Below the pieces are notes generated by a model that was not told where the DNA came from, ran no database searches, and saw only the letters and a program-made list of their open reading frames with translations. Positions 8,984 to 17,106 of a DNA stretch of 64,000 bases are shown piece by piece. The stretch covers positions 36,862-100,861 of the forward strand of contig NZ_ALJF01000015.1 of the NCBI RefSeq assembly GCF_000300855.1, written 5' to 3'. Source of the DNA: Agrobacterium albertimagni AOL15. Lineage in GTDB: Bacteria > Pseudomonadota > Alphaproteobacteria > Rhizobiales > Rhizobiaceae. The position numbers were made by a program, and so were the translations under genes. How positions within the stretch are numbered: the stretch's first letter is position 1; every line of letters begins with the position of its first letter.

Positions 8984-9874
8984 CTAGATCGCCTTCAAAA
9001 GGGACATGACGAGGTCACTTGCCTGACGACGTCGCAGGCTTCTCGTCTCGCGGTCTTCCGGCTCATCTCCTTCGATCTCGAAGTTTGCAAGTGAGGTCGG
9101 GCCATCCTTTTCGTGCCCTTCAGTTTTCTCGTCGTCGCAGAAGCGCTTTTTTAGAATGTCGATGGCGGCCTGGATTGCACCTGCGTGTTTGCCCTTGAGG
9201 GCTGATCTGAAAGCTTCGGCAGCCTTGTCGATCCCACCTTCCGTATTTTCGAGGCAATAGATCAGATCGTGCGCGTCTTTGCGTTCGCCACGATGGTCGA
9301 ACGCGAATGCCTTAAGGCAGGTGAAGCTGACGATATTGGCGTATGAGATGGTTTCCGTGGTTTTGCCGTCGCCATTCAAGAGTTCGGCAGTGACCTCGAT
9401 TTTTTCGTGGAGATCAAACACCATGGATGCATACGGAATATTGATGGCTGAGACATTACCCTCGGTGGGGAGTTCCTGGACTTTCCCGCCGCCAAGCTTT
9501 GGGTCGTTGGCAAGGAACTCAAGGACGATCGCCGCACCGACTTTCACAGGCGCTTGCCAGCGCCAGTTGACCTTCTTGCCCTGAGCATTCTCTGCGCGTT
9601 CAAATCCCATCTTTTTGAGATTGTCTTCCAGCGTGTGATAGGCTTCCACATCCGTGAGAATGGCCATGTCGACGACGAGGTCGACGTCACCGGTCCCGGC
9701 ATGGACTGCTCCGGGCGGCCTCGAAGGCGCGAGATATCGCGGCGCGAGGCCTCCCACGAGGTATACAGAATCCTTCCAGGGGCCAAAGCCGCGAAGGAGA
9801 CTTACCAGCACCCGCTCACATTGGGCGGTGATCTCTTCCTTATATCCGTTCAGTACATTCGGCTTCATCATCAC
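8984..9874 (-). CDS. AbiEii-like nucleotidyltransferase, putative toxin of an AbiE-type pair (296 aa)
   Basis: Nucleotidyltransferase-fold protein. The active-site signature is present: GG at 41-42 (VYLVGGLAPRYL) followed by D63 and D65 in GTGDVDLVV. Known AbiEii toxins are DNA-polymerase-beta-like nucleotidyltransferases that act with an AbiEi antitoxin in type IV toxin-antitoxin and phage-defence systems. Its start overlaps the stop of the upstream AbiEi-like gene by four bases, and this antitoxin-first order matches AbiE operons. The C-terminal ~60 residues are highly charged (DDEKTEGHEKDG). The sequence is not a close match to canonical AbiEii, so target and activity are inference. Expression should follow the palindromic operators upstream of its partner. 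Confidence 0.65.
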   Translation of the reverse strand: MMMKPNVLNGYKEEITAQCERVLVSLLRGFGPWKDSVYLVGGLAPRYLAPSRPPGAVHAGTGDVDLVVDMAILTDVEAYHTLEDNLKKMGFERAENAQGKKVNWRWQAPVKVGAAIVLEFLANDPKLGGGKVQELPTEGNVSAINIPYASMVFDLHEKIEVTAELLNGDGKTTETISYANIVSFTCLKAFAFDHRGERKDAHDLIYCLENTEGGIDKAAEAFRSALKGKHAGAIQAAIDILKKRFCDDEKTEGHEKDGPTSLANFEIEGDEPEDRETRSLRRRQASDLVMSLLKAI

Positions 9875-10947
9875 GCTTTCAAAATTTCCTGGCGAAGATG
9901 GGCCGCAAAGTCTTTCGCGCGGCCGCCGGCCTGTAGCAGATCGAAATAGGTCTGCAGTTCGTCGGCGAACCAGACGCCGTCCCGGAATGTCCGGAACGGA
10001 AGGTCGCCATCGGCTTCAGGATAGAGAATCGAGAGATTCCAGCCTTGAGATGTCGGGCGAAGATCATAATGCTCAGCCAGATCGATGCGGTCCAGGATGT
10101 TCAGTCTGCACCGTACCTGCGAGACGGTCGACAGATATGGGGAATAGAGTTGAGCTGCGGCCTCCCCAGTGATCTCATACTGCCAGCCGTTGCGTTCGCT
10201 CACGTCGTCGATCATTTGCATGATCGACTGGGGCGTGCCATTCTTCATATAGTAGCGTCGCGTCGCTGGCGGCTTGATTGCACGACAAGCGTCCGACCAT
10301 GCGTCCAGCAGTTCGGTACGGCTCTTGAGCATCCTCTCCTTGCTTGGCCCCTGGCCTCTTGTTGCCACCCATTCTCTCTCCTCCAGTGATGTCAGTGTCT
10401 CAGATGCAGTACCTGCTGATACGCCGGCGCGGTCGGCGATTTCGCCGACACTGAACCACGCATCACCGGCAAGCCACACTGCGTGGAGCGCCCTTGCGCG
10501 TTTCCCTTTGAAGATAGATGAGGTGATTTTTCGCTTCTTATCGCTTCGCGGCTTTTCGATCAGCACATAGAAGGACTTGCCTGGCAAAAACAGGTTGCCG
10601 TCTAGATCGAAGTATCCAACGCCTTCCTCCTTCAGGAGGTTCATCGCTCCATCCGAAAGAGCCTCGGAGGCGATAACGGGGACAATGTCAGACCCGAGGT
10701 CGCCTGTTTGACTGAGATAGCTATGGAGCTGATAGATTGCAGCGCGGACATCTCTTGGGAAGCCAGACCTCTTGCACTCGATGACGAAAGTGGCCTCGCT
10801 GTCGCGAAGTGTAGCTTTGACGACTGCGTCAACGCGGAACCTGTCTAGAGGGCTTTCTCGCTCTACCTGGTAGACGGCGCCGCCCGGTATCCGGTCCAGA
10901 GTTTGGCGGAATTCGTCAACCAGCAGATATTCAAGACTGTTATTCAT
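9871..10947 (-). CDS. AbiEi-like transcriptional antitoxin with PD-(D/E)XK-like N-terminal domain (358 aa)
   Basis: First gene of the AbiE-like pair. Residues about 1-130 show a restriction-endonuclease-like signature: D40 in FRVDAVV, then E57-C-K59 in FVIECKR. A winged-helix DNA-binding domain follows at about 165-230 (FSVGEIADRAGVSAGTASETL), then a C-terminal region of the kind seen in AbiEi antitoxins. ATG 10947 is chosen because the longer reading (GTG 11019) would begin inside a palindrome. Two 16-bp dyads lie directly upstream, so the protein very probably autoregulates. Whether the nuclease-like domain cuts DNA or only binds it is unknown. Confidence 0.65.
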   Translation of the reverse strand: MNNSLEYLLVDEFRQTLDRIPGGAVYQVERESPLDRFRVDAVVKATLRDSEATFVIECKRSGFPRDVRAAIYQLHSYLSQTGDLGSDIVPVIASEALSDGAMNLLKEEGVGYFDLDGNLFLPGKSFYVLIEKPRSDKKRKITSSIFKGKRARALHAVWLAGDAWFSVGEIADRAGVSAGTASETLTSLEEREWVATRGQGPSKERMLKSRTELLDAWSDACRAIKPPATRRYYMKNGTPQSIMQMIDDVSERNGWQYEITGEAAAQLYSPYLSTVSQVRCRLNILDRIDLAEHYDLRPTSQGWNLSILYPEADGDLPFRTFRDGVWFADELQTYFDLLQAGGRAKDFAAHLRQEILKA

Positions 10948-10960
10948 CGCGCATACCCGC

Positions 10961-10976
10961 TTCACTGCGCAGTGAA
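10961..10976. promoter_or_regulatory. Proximal palindromic operator of the AbiE-like operon
   Basis: Perfect 16-bp palindrome TTCACTGCGCAGTGAA, 13 bases upstream of the antitoxin ATG. A near-identical copy lies 54 bp further upstream. Binding here by the winged-helix antitoxin would block transcription or early elongation. Confidence 0.75.
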
Positions 10977-11014
10977 TAATGCATAAATCCTGAATGTTCA
11001 ACAAAAAAATGATA
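10977..11014 (-). promoter_or_regulatory. Putative promoter between the two operators
   Basis: Read on the minus strand, TTGAAC (-35-like) is followed about 16-17 bases later by an AT-rich -10-like stretch (TTATTC/TATTCA) next to the proximal palindrome. The two operators bracket this segment, which fits repression by a dimer pair or DNA loop. The elements are assigned by eye only. Confidence 0.45.
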
Positions 11015-11030
11015 TTCACTGTGCAGTGAA
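11015..11030. promoter_or_regulatory. Distal palindromic operator of the AbiE-like operon
   Basis: TTCACTGTGCAGTGAA differs from the proximal operator at one central base and is otherwise a complete dyad. Centre-to-centre distance from the proximal copy is 54 bp, close to five helical turns, so both sites lie on the same DNA face. Confidence 0.75.
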
Positions 11031-11220
11031 ATTTAGTCGTTTAATGGGAGGAGCCCATATTCGTGGGGGGCCGTACGACCGGTAACACTCACCTCGGAAC
11101 GACCCTGAGAAATTCTCTACATGCAGGCCAAGACAAGATTCTTTTAATTGCCACTGAGAGACGCCCCGGCGTTCGCACCGAGAGTTGACCCGCCTGTCAG
11201 GTATGTTTCGGATCTGCGGT

Positions 11221-11412
11221 CGTGGTCAAGTTCCTAGTTTTTTCCTTCGCCGTTTTGGTGTCGTGCGCTGAGCTGTTCTTGAAGCGGAAGCTGTCTTTTC
11301 CGGTTTCAGGATGTGGCAGTGATGTGTGAACCGGTCCAGTAGCGCCGTGGTCATCTTGGCATCACCGAAGACGCCGGCCCATTCGTTGAAGCTGAGGTTG
11401 AGCACGCTTTCT
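11221..11412 (-). pseudogene. istB: IS21-family istB C-terminal remnant
   Basis: On the minus strand this stretch encodes [33 protein letters not shown] and then, after a one-base shift, [10 protein letters not shown]. These are the C-terminal hallmarks of the IS21 helper ATPase IstB. Walker motifs and the rest of the element are missing, and the coding frame is broken. It marks an old insertion between the AbiE-like operon and the ParDE remnant. Confidence 0.75.
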
Positions 11413-11926
11413 CAATGAGAACCCCATGACATCGGCTAGCGCTAAGCCAAGTTTGGCGTCACTTCAGCATCAACCGCGGTAGCGCCGGTACAAGGGCCTT
11501 GGCCAACTCTCGTCAAGATTACCGGTCACATAGTGTCATCACCGTACCGTGAAGCCCTAGCCGGGTGAAAAAGTTCACGCCCTGATTGCTGTGAACGACT
11601 GACAGATCCACTCCGATCAGCCTCCCGGCGCCCATCCGGATTCGAATGCTCTTGAATAGGTTCGAACCGTCGACCTGCCGTTTGCACTCTCAGGGTTGAG
11701 TAGCGCAAATCTATCCCGGGCTGAGACAGGGCTCACATTCCGGAGGATTTCCCCTCAGTTCCTCCCTGCTGTGCTCGCCCGACTGCGATTATCGCCAAAG
11801 TTCTTTTGTCGCCCATTGGGAGAGGGGGAATTGGCCAACGCTGAACCCGCAGTGCGAGAACTTGCTCCCTTGGTAATAGTTGATAAATCGACTATTATAT
11901 TCCGGTTACCTTTGCGGGAGATATGT
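11413..11926. other. Non-coding stretch between IS remnant and ParDE remnant
   Basis: No gene was recognised here. The sequence is a patchwork that probably derives from further mobile-element debris. The last ~60 bases, which are AT-rich (ATAGTTGATAAATCGACTAT near 11876-11896, itself a dyad), probably hold the old promoter/operator of the ParDE module. Confidence 0.4.
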
Positions 11927-12180
11927 ATGATCAGCGCCGATCTGGGAAAGCAGCTCGAAAGCTATATTCAGCAGCTCGTGGATCAGGTCGCTACGGCTCG
12001 AAAAGCGAAGGCGTGCGACTGGTTCAGGGCCGTGAAACGCGACTGGCCGCTCTGGATGCTTCAATCATGCGCGGCATCTCCGATGCGGACACCGGTCGAA
12101 CTAAGTCGGCCAGCGATGTGTTCAACCGTCTCGACGCAAAATACCGTGCAATGGCTGACGAAGCCGAAAATTCCGCATGA
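11927..12180 (+). pseudogene. ParD-family antitoxin, frameshifted
   Basis: Starts at ATG 11927 after GCGGGAG with ISADLGKQLESYIQQLVD, the ribbon-helix-helix start of CC2985/ParD antitoxins. It then must change frame to continue as SGRYGSKSEGVRLVQGRE, the second family hallmark. Loss of one base within the codons for VDSGRY (around 11984-11990) explains this exactly. The remainder runs to the TGA at 12178-12180, which overlaps the ATG of the toxin remnant. As it stands, translation would give a truncated or altered protein. Confidence 0.75.
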
Positions 12181-12473
12181 TCCTTGAGGTTACCAGTGAG
12201 GCCGAAGGCGATCTTGAGTAGATCGCTGATTACATTGCCGAGCAAAATCCACGGCGCGCGCTTTCATTCATTCGAGAGCTGAGGAGCCGTCGTGAAGATC
12301 TTGTAAATAACCCCGACAGCTTCGCCCTCGTCCCTCGCTATGAACATCATGGAATCCGTCGGCGCGTTTACGGCAACTACCTGATCCTCTATCGCATCGA
12401 GCCCACCAAAGTGGTCATTATCCACATCCTACACGGCGCAACGGACTACGGTCTATTCCTGTTTGGCGAATGA
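12177..12473 (+). pseudogene. ParE/RelE-superfamily toxin with an early amber stop
   Basis: The frame from ATG 12177 gives MILEVTSEAEGDLE, then TAG at 12219-12221, then IADYIAEQNPRRALSFIREL, NPDSFALVPRYEHHGIRRRV, YGNYLILYRIE and VVIIHILHGATDY, ending at TGA 12473. This is the full ParE toxin fold (98 codons), intact except for the stop at codon 15, where the family has a residue before the conserved I-A-x-Y-I. The toxin is silenced, which fits loss of its antitoxin. Confidence 0.8.
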
Positions 12474-13069
12474 TCAAATCAAGTCGATTTGAGGCAAATT
12501 GAAGCGAAACGCTGCTTTTACTGTCAACTTATAGATCAGCGCGGGGAGAAATCTGCTTGCAGTCGATCTAGCTGCTAGGCCAAAGGTCGATCCTGTCAAA
12601 GCTGGTTAGAGGCGCGTGTTCACCAGCCAGTTAGAAACGCGGCACCGGTGCTGCCGTCCCCGATCTGAGCGGCAGAACCGCTTGCAAGATCAGATCGGGG
12701 CGTGAGGGGCACATCTCTTCGGCTCTATATCCAATGAGAAGTGCACGGCGGCCGCCGCTCTGGCAGAGTGAGGCTGCATCAAAACACTCGCTCAGGAGCC
12801 AAATCATGGAACGCCGTCAGCTATTTGCCACCGGCCCGTCAAGCCAATTGAGAAAAGCTAGGGTCAGTCTCCCGACAGAGCCAGTTTCCGCGTGTAGAGA
12901 CAAGAAACAATCGCTGGGCTCGGCAACTATCGCACGCGCCGCCTAGTCGGATCTGTGCTCCTTGCCGCTCATCGGCGACGCGTAAACGAGATTCGCTGAT
13001 GCAATCTTGACCGGGTAACAGCGTTTTGGGAGTCCGAAGACTTCAGTATTGCCGGGGTCAAACTGGCCA
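12474..13069. other. Intergenic region downstream of the amidase operon
   Basis: About 600 bases without a convincing gene, between the ParDE remnant and the end of the amidase gene. It contains one copy of a dispersed repeat (12595-12681). The rest shows nothing recognisable, and no clear terminator of the long operon was found. Confidence 0.4.
12595..12681. repeat. Dispersed ~86-bp repeat, copy 1
   Basis: Begins GTCAAAGCT and ends near CCCGATCTGAGCGGCAG plus about five bases. A second, diverged copy lies in the same orientation at 47401-47486, with roughly four in five bases matching by eye. Both copies sit beside broken genes, so this is probably the end of a mobile element. I could not name the element. 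Confidence 0.6.
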
Positions 13070-14431
13070 TCACGAGCCCAAAGCAACTTGAAGCGAATGC
13101 GAAGCCGCCAGAACGTTTTCGTCACTTCCTCGCGGTCCCGAAACCAGCAATCCGACAGGCATGGCACTGGCGCCCTTACCGCAAGGCATGGAGACCCCGC
13201 ACCAGTCGAGAAAATTCCCAATCAGCGTATTGCGCAGTGTCTTGCCATTGACCTGGAAAAACAGGTCCTCATCATCCAGCAATGGCTGAAGCGCAGGCGC
13301 AACATGGGGAAGTGTGGGGCTGAGGAGAAGCGATCCCGGCTCAAGGCGGGCCTCGAAAGCTGTAATCATCCTGTCGCGCTCGGCGAGCGTCTCCATGTAA
13401 TTGGCAAGCGTAATCTTTTCACCCAGTCGCGTTCGCTTGACCACTCGGGGGTCCATATCCGCTGCTGCGGCTCCCAGGATCCGCTCACGATGGAGAATGA
13501 AGGCTTCGGCTGTGACCAATGCGCCGTTCTTCGCCATCAGATCGAATATTGATGAGAAATCGGGGAACGCTTCGCGGCGGATCCGGGCCCCTTGCTTTGC
13601 CAAGTGATCGACAGCCAGCTCGAAGGCCTCGACGACTTCGGCTTCCGCGTCATCAAAAAACACGGTCTCAGGAACGACAAAGGAAAGATCGGAGATCGCC
13701 GGACGCGGCAAGGCCATGCCAGCCGGCAGGCCGCGCATGGCAGCGTCAACCCAGGCCGCGTCCTGGACCGTGTGGCAAAGTGGTCCGAGCGAATCAAGGC
13801 TCTGCGCTAGCGGAAAGACGCCATCCATCGAATAGCGGCCGCGCGTCGCCTTGTAGCCGACAATACCGTTGAAGGCCGCTGGAATGCGAACCGAGCCGCC
13901 GGTATCGGTGCCGATGGAAACGGGCACGAGACCGGCAGCAACCGCCACGCCCGAACCGGACGAGGACCCACCTGGAATGCGGTGTTCGCCATCTGGCGAG
14001 GCCGGGTTGCGCGGCGTGCAGTAATGGGGATTGATGCCGAGGCCGGAAAAGGCGAACTCGCTCATGTTGACGCGGCCGACACTGACCATGCCGGCGCTGG
14101 CAAGCGCGCGCACCACACCAGCATCTCGGGCTGCAGGCTCGTTGGTCTTCAGCACGAAAGAGCCCGCGGTCGTCGGCAAGCTCTCTATGTCGAACAAATC
14201 CTTCCAAGCGACTGGAACCCCGTCAAGTGCACCAAGCGAACGGCCTTCACGGATGCGCCGACGCGAAGCCTCGGCCTCCGATCGCGCCCTCGTCTTCAGA
14301 AGCACTGTGAAGATTGTCTCGTCGGTATGGGTCTCGATCTTTTCGAAGGTTTCCTCGAACAGATCGACCGCGTCGAGAGCCCCGGATTGCAGCAGCGCGG
14401 AAAGCTGGGCGATCGAACGTGACATCGTCAA
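13070..14431 (-). CDS. Amidase-signature hydrolase (453 aa), possible half-amidase
   Basis: Cytoplasmic amidase of the amidase-signature family. The Ser-cisSer-Lys triad is visible: K77 (VAWKDLF), S156/S157 in GGSSSGSG and nucleophile S180 in GTDTGGSVR. It hydrolyses a carboxamide to acid and ammonia. It is the last gene of the 12-gene operon and its start overlaps the stop of the signal-less binding-protein gene by four bases. In cyclic-imide catabolism, an amidase of this family cleaves the half-amide made by imidase; an imidase-like gene lies in the same operon (17107-17985). Other possibilities are allophanate-type or aryl-amide substrates, but the C-terminal domain of allophanate hydrolase is missing. 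Family certain, substrate inferred. Confidence 0.9.
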   Translation of the reverse strand: MTMSRSIAQLSALLQSGALDAVDLFEETFEKIETHTDETIFTVLLKTRARSEAEASRRRIREGRSLGALDGVPVAWKDLFDIESLPTTAGSFVLKTNEPAARDAGVVRALASAGMVSVGRVNMSEFAFSGLGINPHYCTPRNPASPDGEHRIPGGSSSGSGVAVAAGLVPVSIGTDTGGSVRIPAAFNGIVGYKATRGRYSMDGVFPLAQSLDSLGPLCHTVQDAAWVDAAMRGLPAGMALPRPAISDLSFVVPETVFFDDAEAEVVEAFELAVDHLAKQGARIRREAFPDFSSIFDLMAKNGALVTAEAFILHRERILGAAAADMDPRVVKRTRLGEKITLANYMETLAERDRMITAFEARLEPGSLLLSPTLPHVAPALQPLLDDEDLFFQVNGKTLRNTLIGNFLDWCGVSMPCGKGASAMPVGLLVSGPRGSDENVLAASHSLQVALGS

Positions 14432-15663
14432 ATGTCCTTCTCTGCACGTCCGACAAGCTGCATCCAGCGGCGGACAAGATAGTTGTGTTCATCCATGGTC
14501 GTGTTCCACACGGCGATCCCGTTGGCGCGCTGCCAGTAGGAACCGCCACTGCGGACGGAGCCGCGCTTTATACGGATCACGCCGTCAGGTCCTGGAAGAT
14601 CTTCGCGGGCAGGAAGGCCTTCGTACCAATAGTCCCACTCGGCCGCGGTCATGTGGCTTCTGGAGCGTTGAGGGGTGGAAATATAGTAACCCTGGCGGGC
14701 GACCACAGCGCCCGGCCAGCCGGAAATCCACCAGTTCAGATAGTCATAGGCAATGTCGAGCATGCGTCCTGAAAGGCTGCGCGAGAGACACAAGCCACCA
14801 TGCCATGCCCGGTAACCCTCCACGGGCGCGGCCTGCTCCACTGGTAATCCCTTGCTATTGAGAATACCGATGCCGGTAGACCACATACTCTGGATGTCGG
14901 TGTCGCCATCGATCATCAGGCGGGCGGCATCCTCGGCGGTGCGCCAGAAGCTGCGGAAAAAGCCGGCCTTGCGACGCGCTTCCAGGATATCCATCAACTG
15001 ATCGATCTCGGCGACCGTCATGTTGCCGATATTGCCGAAGCTCATCAAGCCGGCGGCCTGTGCGGCAAGTGCCGCATCGAAAATGCCGATCGCCGGCTCA
15101 TCAACCAAAGCGCATCGTCCCGCCCAGCGCTCGTTCAGGAGTGCAGACCAGCTCGCCACAGACTGCACCCCATCCACCACATCACTGCGATAGGCAAAAC
15201 TGTCGAAGTTATGGGTCGTTGGCAGCATGGAGATACGGCTCGTCGGCATGTCACCAAGCGCAAGGTTCGGCTGGACAAAGAGCTTGCGGGCCGGCACATC
15301 CCCCTGCCCCATACGTGCGCTTGGGCCAATCTGACCGGTCTTGGTCAGGTCGTTTATCTCGTCCCACAGAGCAATCCGCTCAATCTCGATCGGCTGGACC
15401 GCCCGCCAGTACCAGACGATGTCCAGATTATGGAAACACTGATCATAGATGTCGTAGCTATCAGGCTCCTGCGCAGCCTTGTGCTGGGTGACCACGAAGT
15501 CGTTATTGTCGAAGACGACGTCGATACCGAGATCTGCCTGCGCCTTTAAGCGCAGCTCCTCCAGAAGAGATATAGCGGTGCCCAGCACGCGCAACTTCGG
15601 CTTGCCGGCCGTATGAACGGCGGGCGCGGCAGCGTTTGGATAGGGGGAATGCTTATTCATCAA
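14428..15663 (-). CDS. Signal-less binding-protein-like protein, PotD/spermidine-putrescine type (411 aa)
   Basis: Clearly related to the exported binding protein at 19186-20418: both share QGYY...S, an AE/PEKYxFWYEG or AAEWDYWYEG motif, and a tail of the type YLVRRW / HLIQKW. Here, however, the N terminus (MMNKHSPYPNAAAPAVHTAGKPKLRVLG) has no signal peptide or twin-arginine motif, and the gene begins 5 bases after the CobW stop, leaving no room for one. The product should therefore stay in the cytoplasm. It could buffer or sense the imported compound, or deliver it to the amidase, whose gene overlaps its stop by four bases. This is an unusual arrangement for an ABC binding protein; the role is inference. 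Confidence 0.75.
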   Translation of the reverse strand: MMNKHSPYPNAAAPAVHTAGKPKLRVLGTAISLLEELRLKAQADLGIDVVFDNNDFVVTQHKAAQEPDSYDIYDQCFHNLDIVWYWRAVQPIEIERIALWDEINDLTKTGQIGPSARMGQGDVPARKLFVQPNLALGDMPTSRISMLPTTHNFDSFAYRSDVVDGVQSVASWSALLNERWAGRCALVDEPAIGIFDAALAAQAAGLMSFGNIGNMTVAEIDQLMDILEARRKAGFFRSFWRTAEDAARLMIDGDTDIQSMWSTGIGILNSKGLPVEQAAPVEGYRAWHGGLCLSRSLSGRMLDIAYDYLNWWISGWPGAVVARQGYYISTPQRSRSHMTAAEWDYWYEGLPAREDLPGPDGVIRIKRGSVRSGGSYWQRANGIAVWNTTMDEHNYLVRRWMQLVGRAEKDI

Positions 15664-15668
15664 GGACT

Positions 15669-16724
15669 CTAGGCGTTCTGGACCCCAACGGCTGCCTCCT
15701 GCGGCAAGCGGCCCTGTGCCTGACCCGGCAGGGCGAAGGCAGAGAAGGACCGTTTCAACAGGTTCGTGTCGAGACCGTCAACAATAAAGACAAGGCGCGA
15801 GCTTCGGTCAGAAGATGGCCAGGCTTCCAGATGCACGGGCGGGTGCACGAGATGCTGGACGCCGTGGACTGCGACCGGGCGTTCTTCTCCTGCAAGATGA
15901 AGGATGCCCTTGACCCGCAGGACGCGCTCGCCGTGGCAGTTGAGGAGCATGGTGAGCCAGACCCCGAAACCGGTCCAGTCGATCGGATCCTGGACCGTGA
16001 TCACGAAAGAGGAGATGGCAGTCGTATGCGCGACGCCCTCGGCTGTCTGAAGGGTTGCAGGTGCGTCGCAGTAAAATCCTGAGACAGACTGCAGCTTCGC
16101 GCCGCGATGGTCCTCCGCCAACAGGGTTTCTGCATCCGGTCCCTCGTCGCTCGCAATATGCGTTGAGGCATCAGGGTTAAGCTCAGCAAGCCGCGAAAGC
16201 AGCGCCGAAGTGCCGGTCGCAGAAAGATCCGTTTTCGTGACGACGATGCGGTCGGCAATGGCCACCTGACGATTCGATTCCACATAGGTCTCAAGCTGCC
16301 TGAGACCGTTGACGGCATCGACTGTGGTGACGACACTGCCGGCGCGAAAATGATGCCGCAGGACCGGATCGGATTTGAGGGTGGACAGGACCGGAAACGG
16401 ATCGGCAAGCCCCGTGCTCTCGATGACCACGCGGGTGAACGGCGGCACCAAGCCAAGATCTCGCTTGGAATGGAGGTCCTTTAGCGCATCGGCAAGCTCG
16501 CCGCGCACAGTGCAGCAAACGCAGCCGGATTGCAGCAAAACCATCGTGTCATCAATCCGCTCGACCAGATGATGGTCGAGCCCGACCTCGCCAAATTCGT
16601 TGATCAAAACCGCTGTATCGGCCAGTGCCGGATCCGCGAGCAGACGTTTCAACAGCGTCGTCTTGCCAGAGCCGAGAAATCCGGTCAGCAAGTGAACGGG
16701 CGTGAATGCAGGAATGTCAGCCAT
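15669..16724 (-). CDS. CobW/COG0523-family GTPase, putative metal chaperone (351 aa)
   Basis: P-loop GTPase of the CobW/COG0523 family. Walker A is GFLGSGKTT (about residues 15-23), the metal-binding CXCC motif is CVCC at 68-71 in QSGCVCCTV, and TKTDLS is the NKxD-type specificity motif. A CobW C-terminal domain follows. ATG 16724 is preferred to an in-frame start at 16748 because GGAGG precedes it. Its start overlaps the stop of the small CxxC gene by eight bases. Family members insert or deliver Zn, Co or Fe to client enzymes. The obvious client here is the metal-dependent imidase-like hydrolase two genes upstream, an inference from position. Confidence 0.85.
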   Translation of the reverse strand: MADIPAFTPVHLLTGFLGSGKTTLLKRLLADPALADTAVLINEFGEVGLDHHLVERIDDTMVLLQSGCVCCTVRGELADALKDLHSKRDLGLVPPFTRVVIESTGLADPFPVLSTLKSDPVLRHHFRAGSVVTTVDAVNGLRQLETYVESNRQVAIADRIVVTKTDLSATGTSALLSRLAELNPDASTHIASDEGPDAETLLAEDHRGAKLQSVSGFYCDAPATLQTAEGVAHTTAISSFVITVQDPIDWTGFGVWLTMLLNCHGERVLRVKGILHLAGEERPVAVHGVQHLVHPPVHLEAWPSSDRSSRLVFIVDGLDTNLLKRSFSAFALPGQAQGRLPQEAAVGVQNA

Positions 16725-17049
16725 CGTGGCCCTCCTCCAGCCGGGCAATCAGCACCGGATCCAGTGGATCGCAGATCCGGCCCGACAACTGCTCGGCAGC
16801 AGGCCATAGATGGCCGAGATCCTCTATGATCTCGTTCTTGCCGGTGCGGGTGGCAAGCAGGAAGGAAGAACCCTGCCAATCGGATAGGCTCATGCCAAAG
16901 GCGGACAGGACGCGGTTTGCAGCAGCCACACGACGTGCCCGCTCACGCCGGCGGTCGAACCTTTCGACATTGCGGGTATAGATCCCCGGCCGTGCCACGG
17001 CATCGGTCCAGTGTTCGTTGCCACCAATGACACCACAAAGAGAACACAT
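16717..17049 (-). CDS. Conserved small protein with N-terminal CxxC (110 aa)
   Basis: Begins MCSLCGVIGGNEHW, with a C2-x2-C5 pair and nearby histidine, followed by a basic segment (RFDRRRERARRVAAANRVL) and a compact C-terminal half (SDWQGSSFLLATRTGK, LWPAAEQLSGRICDPLDPV). I believe similar small proteins occur beside CobW GTPases and imidase-like genes in other alphaproteobacteria, but I know no assigned function. The CxxC/His start may bind metal, which would fit the GTPase encoded immediately downstream with an eight-base overlap. The gene follows the imidase-like gene by about 57 bases in the same operon. Confidence 0.75.
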   Translation of the reverse strand: MCSLCGVIGGNEHWTDAVARPGIYTRNVERFDRRRERARRVAAANRVLSAFGMSLSDWQGSSFLLATRTGKNEIIEDLGHLWPAAEQLSGRICDPLDPVLIARLEEGHDG

Positions 17050-17106
17050 GGCGCTCCTGCCTCATGTCTTTAAGAGGGAGCGGGCGACCCGCCCCCATTT
17101 TCAGGT

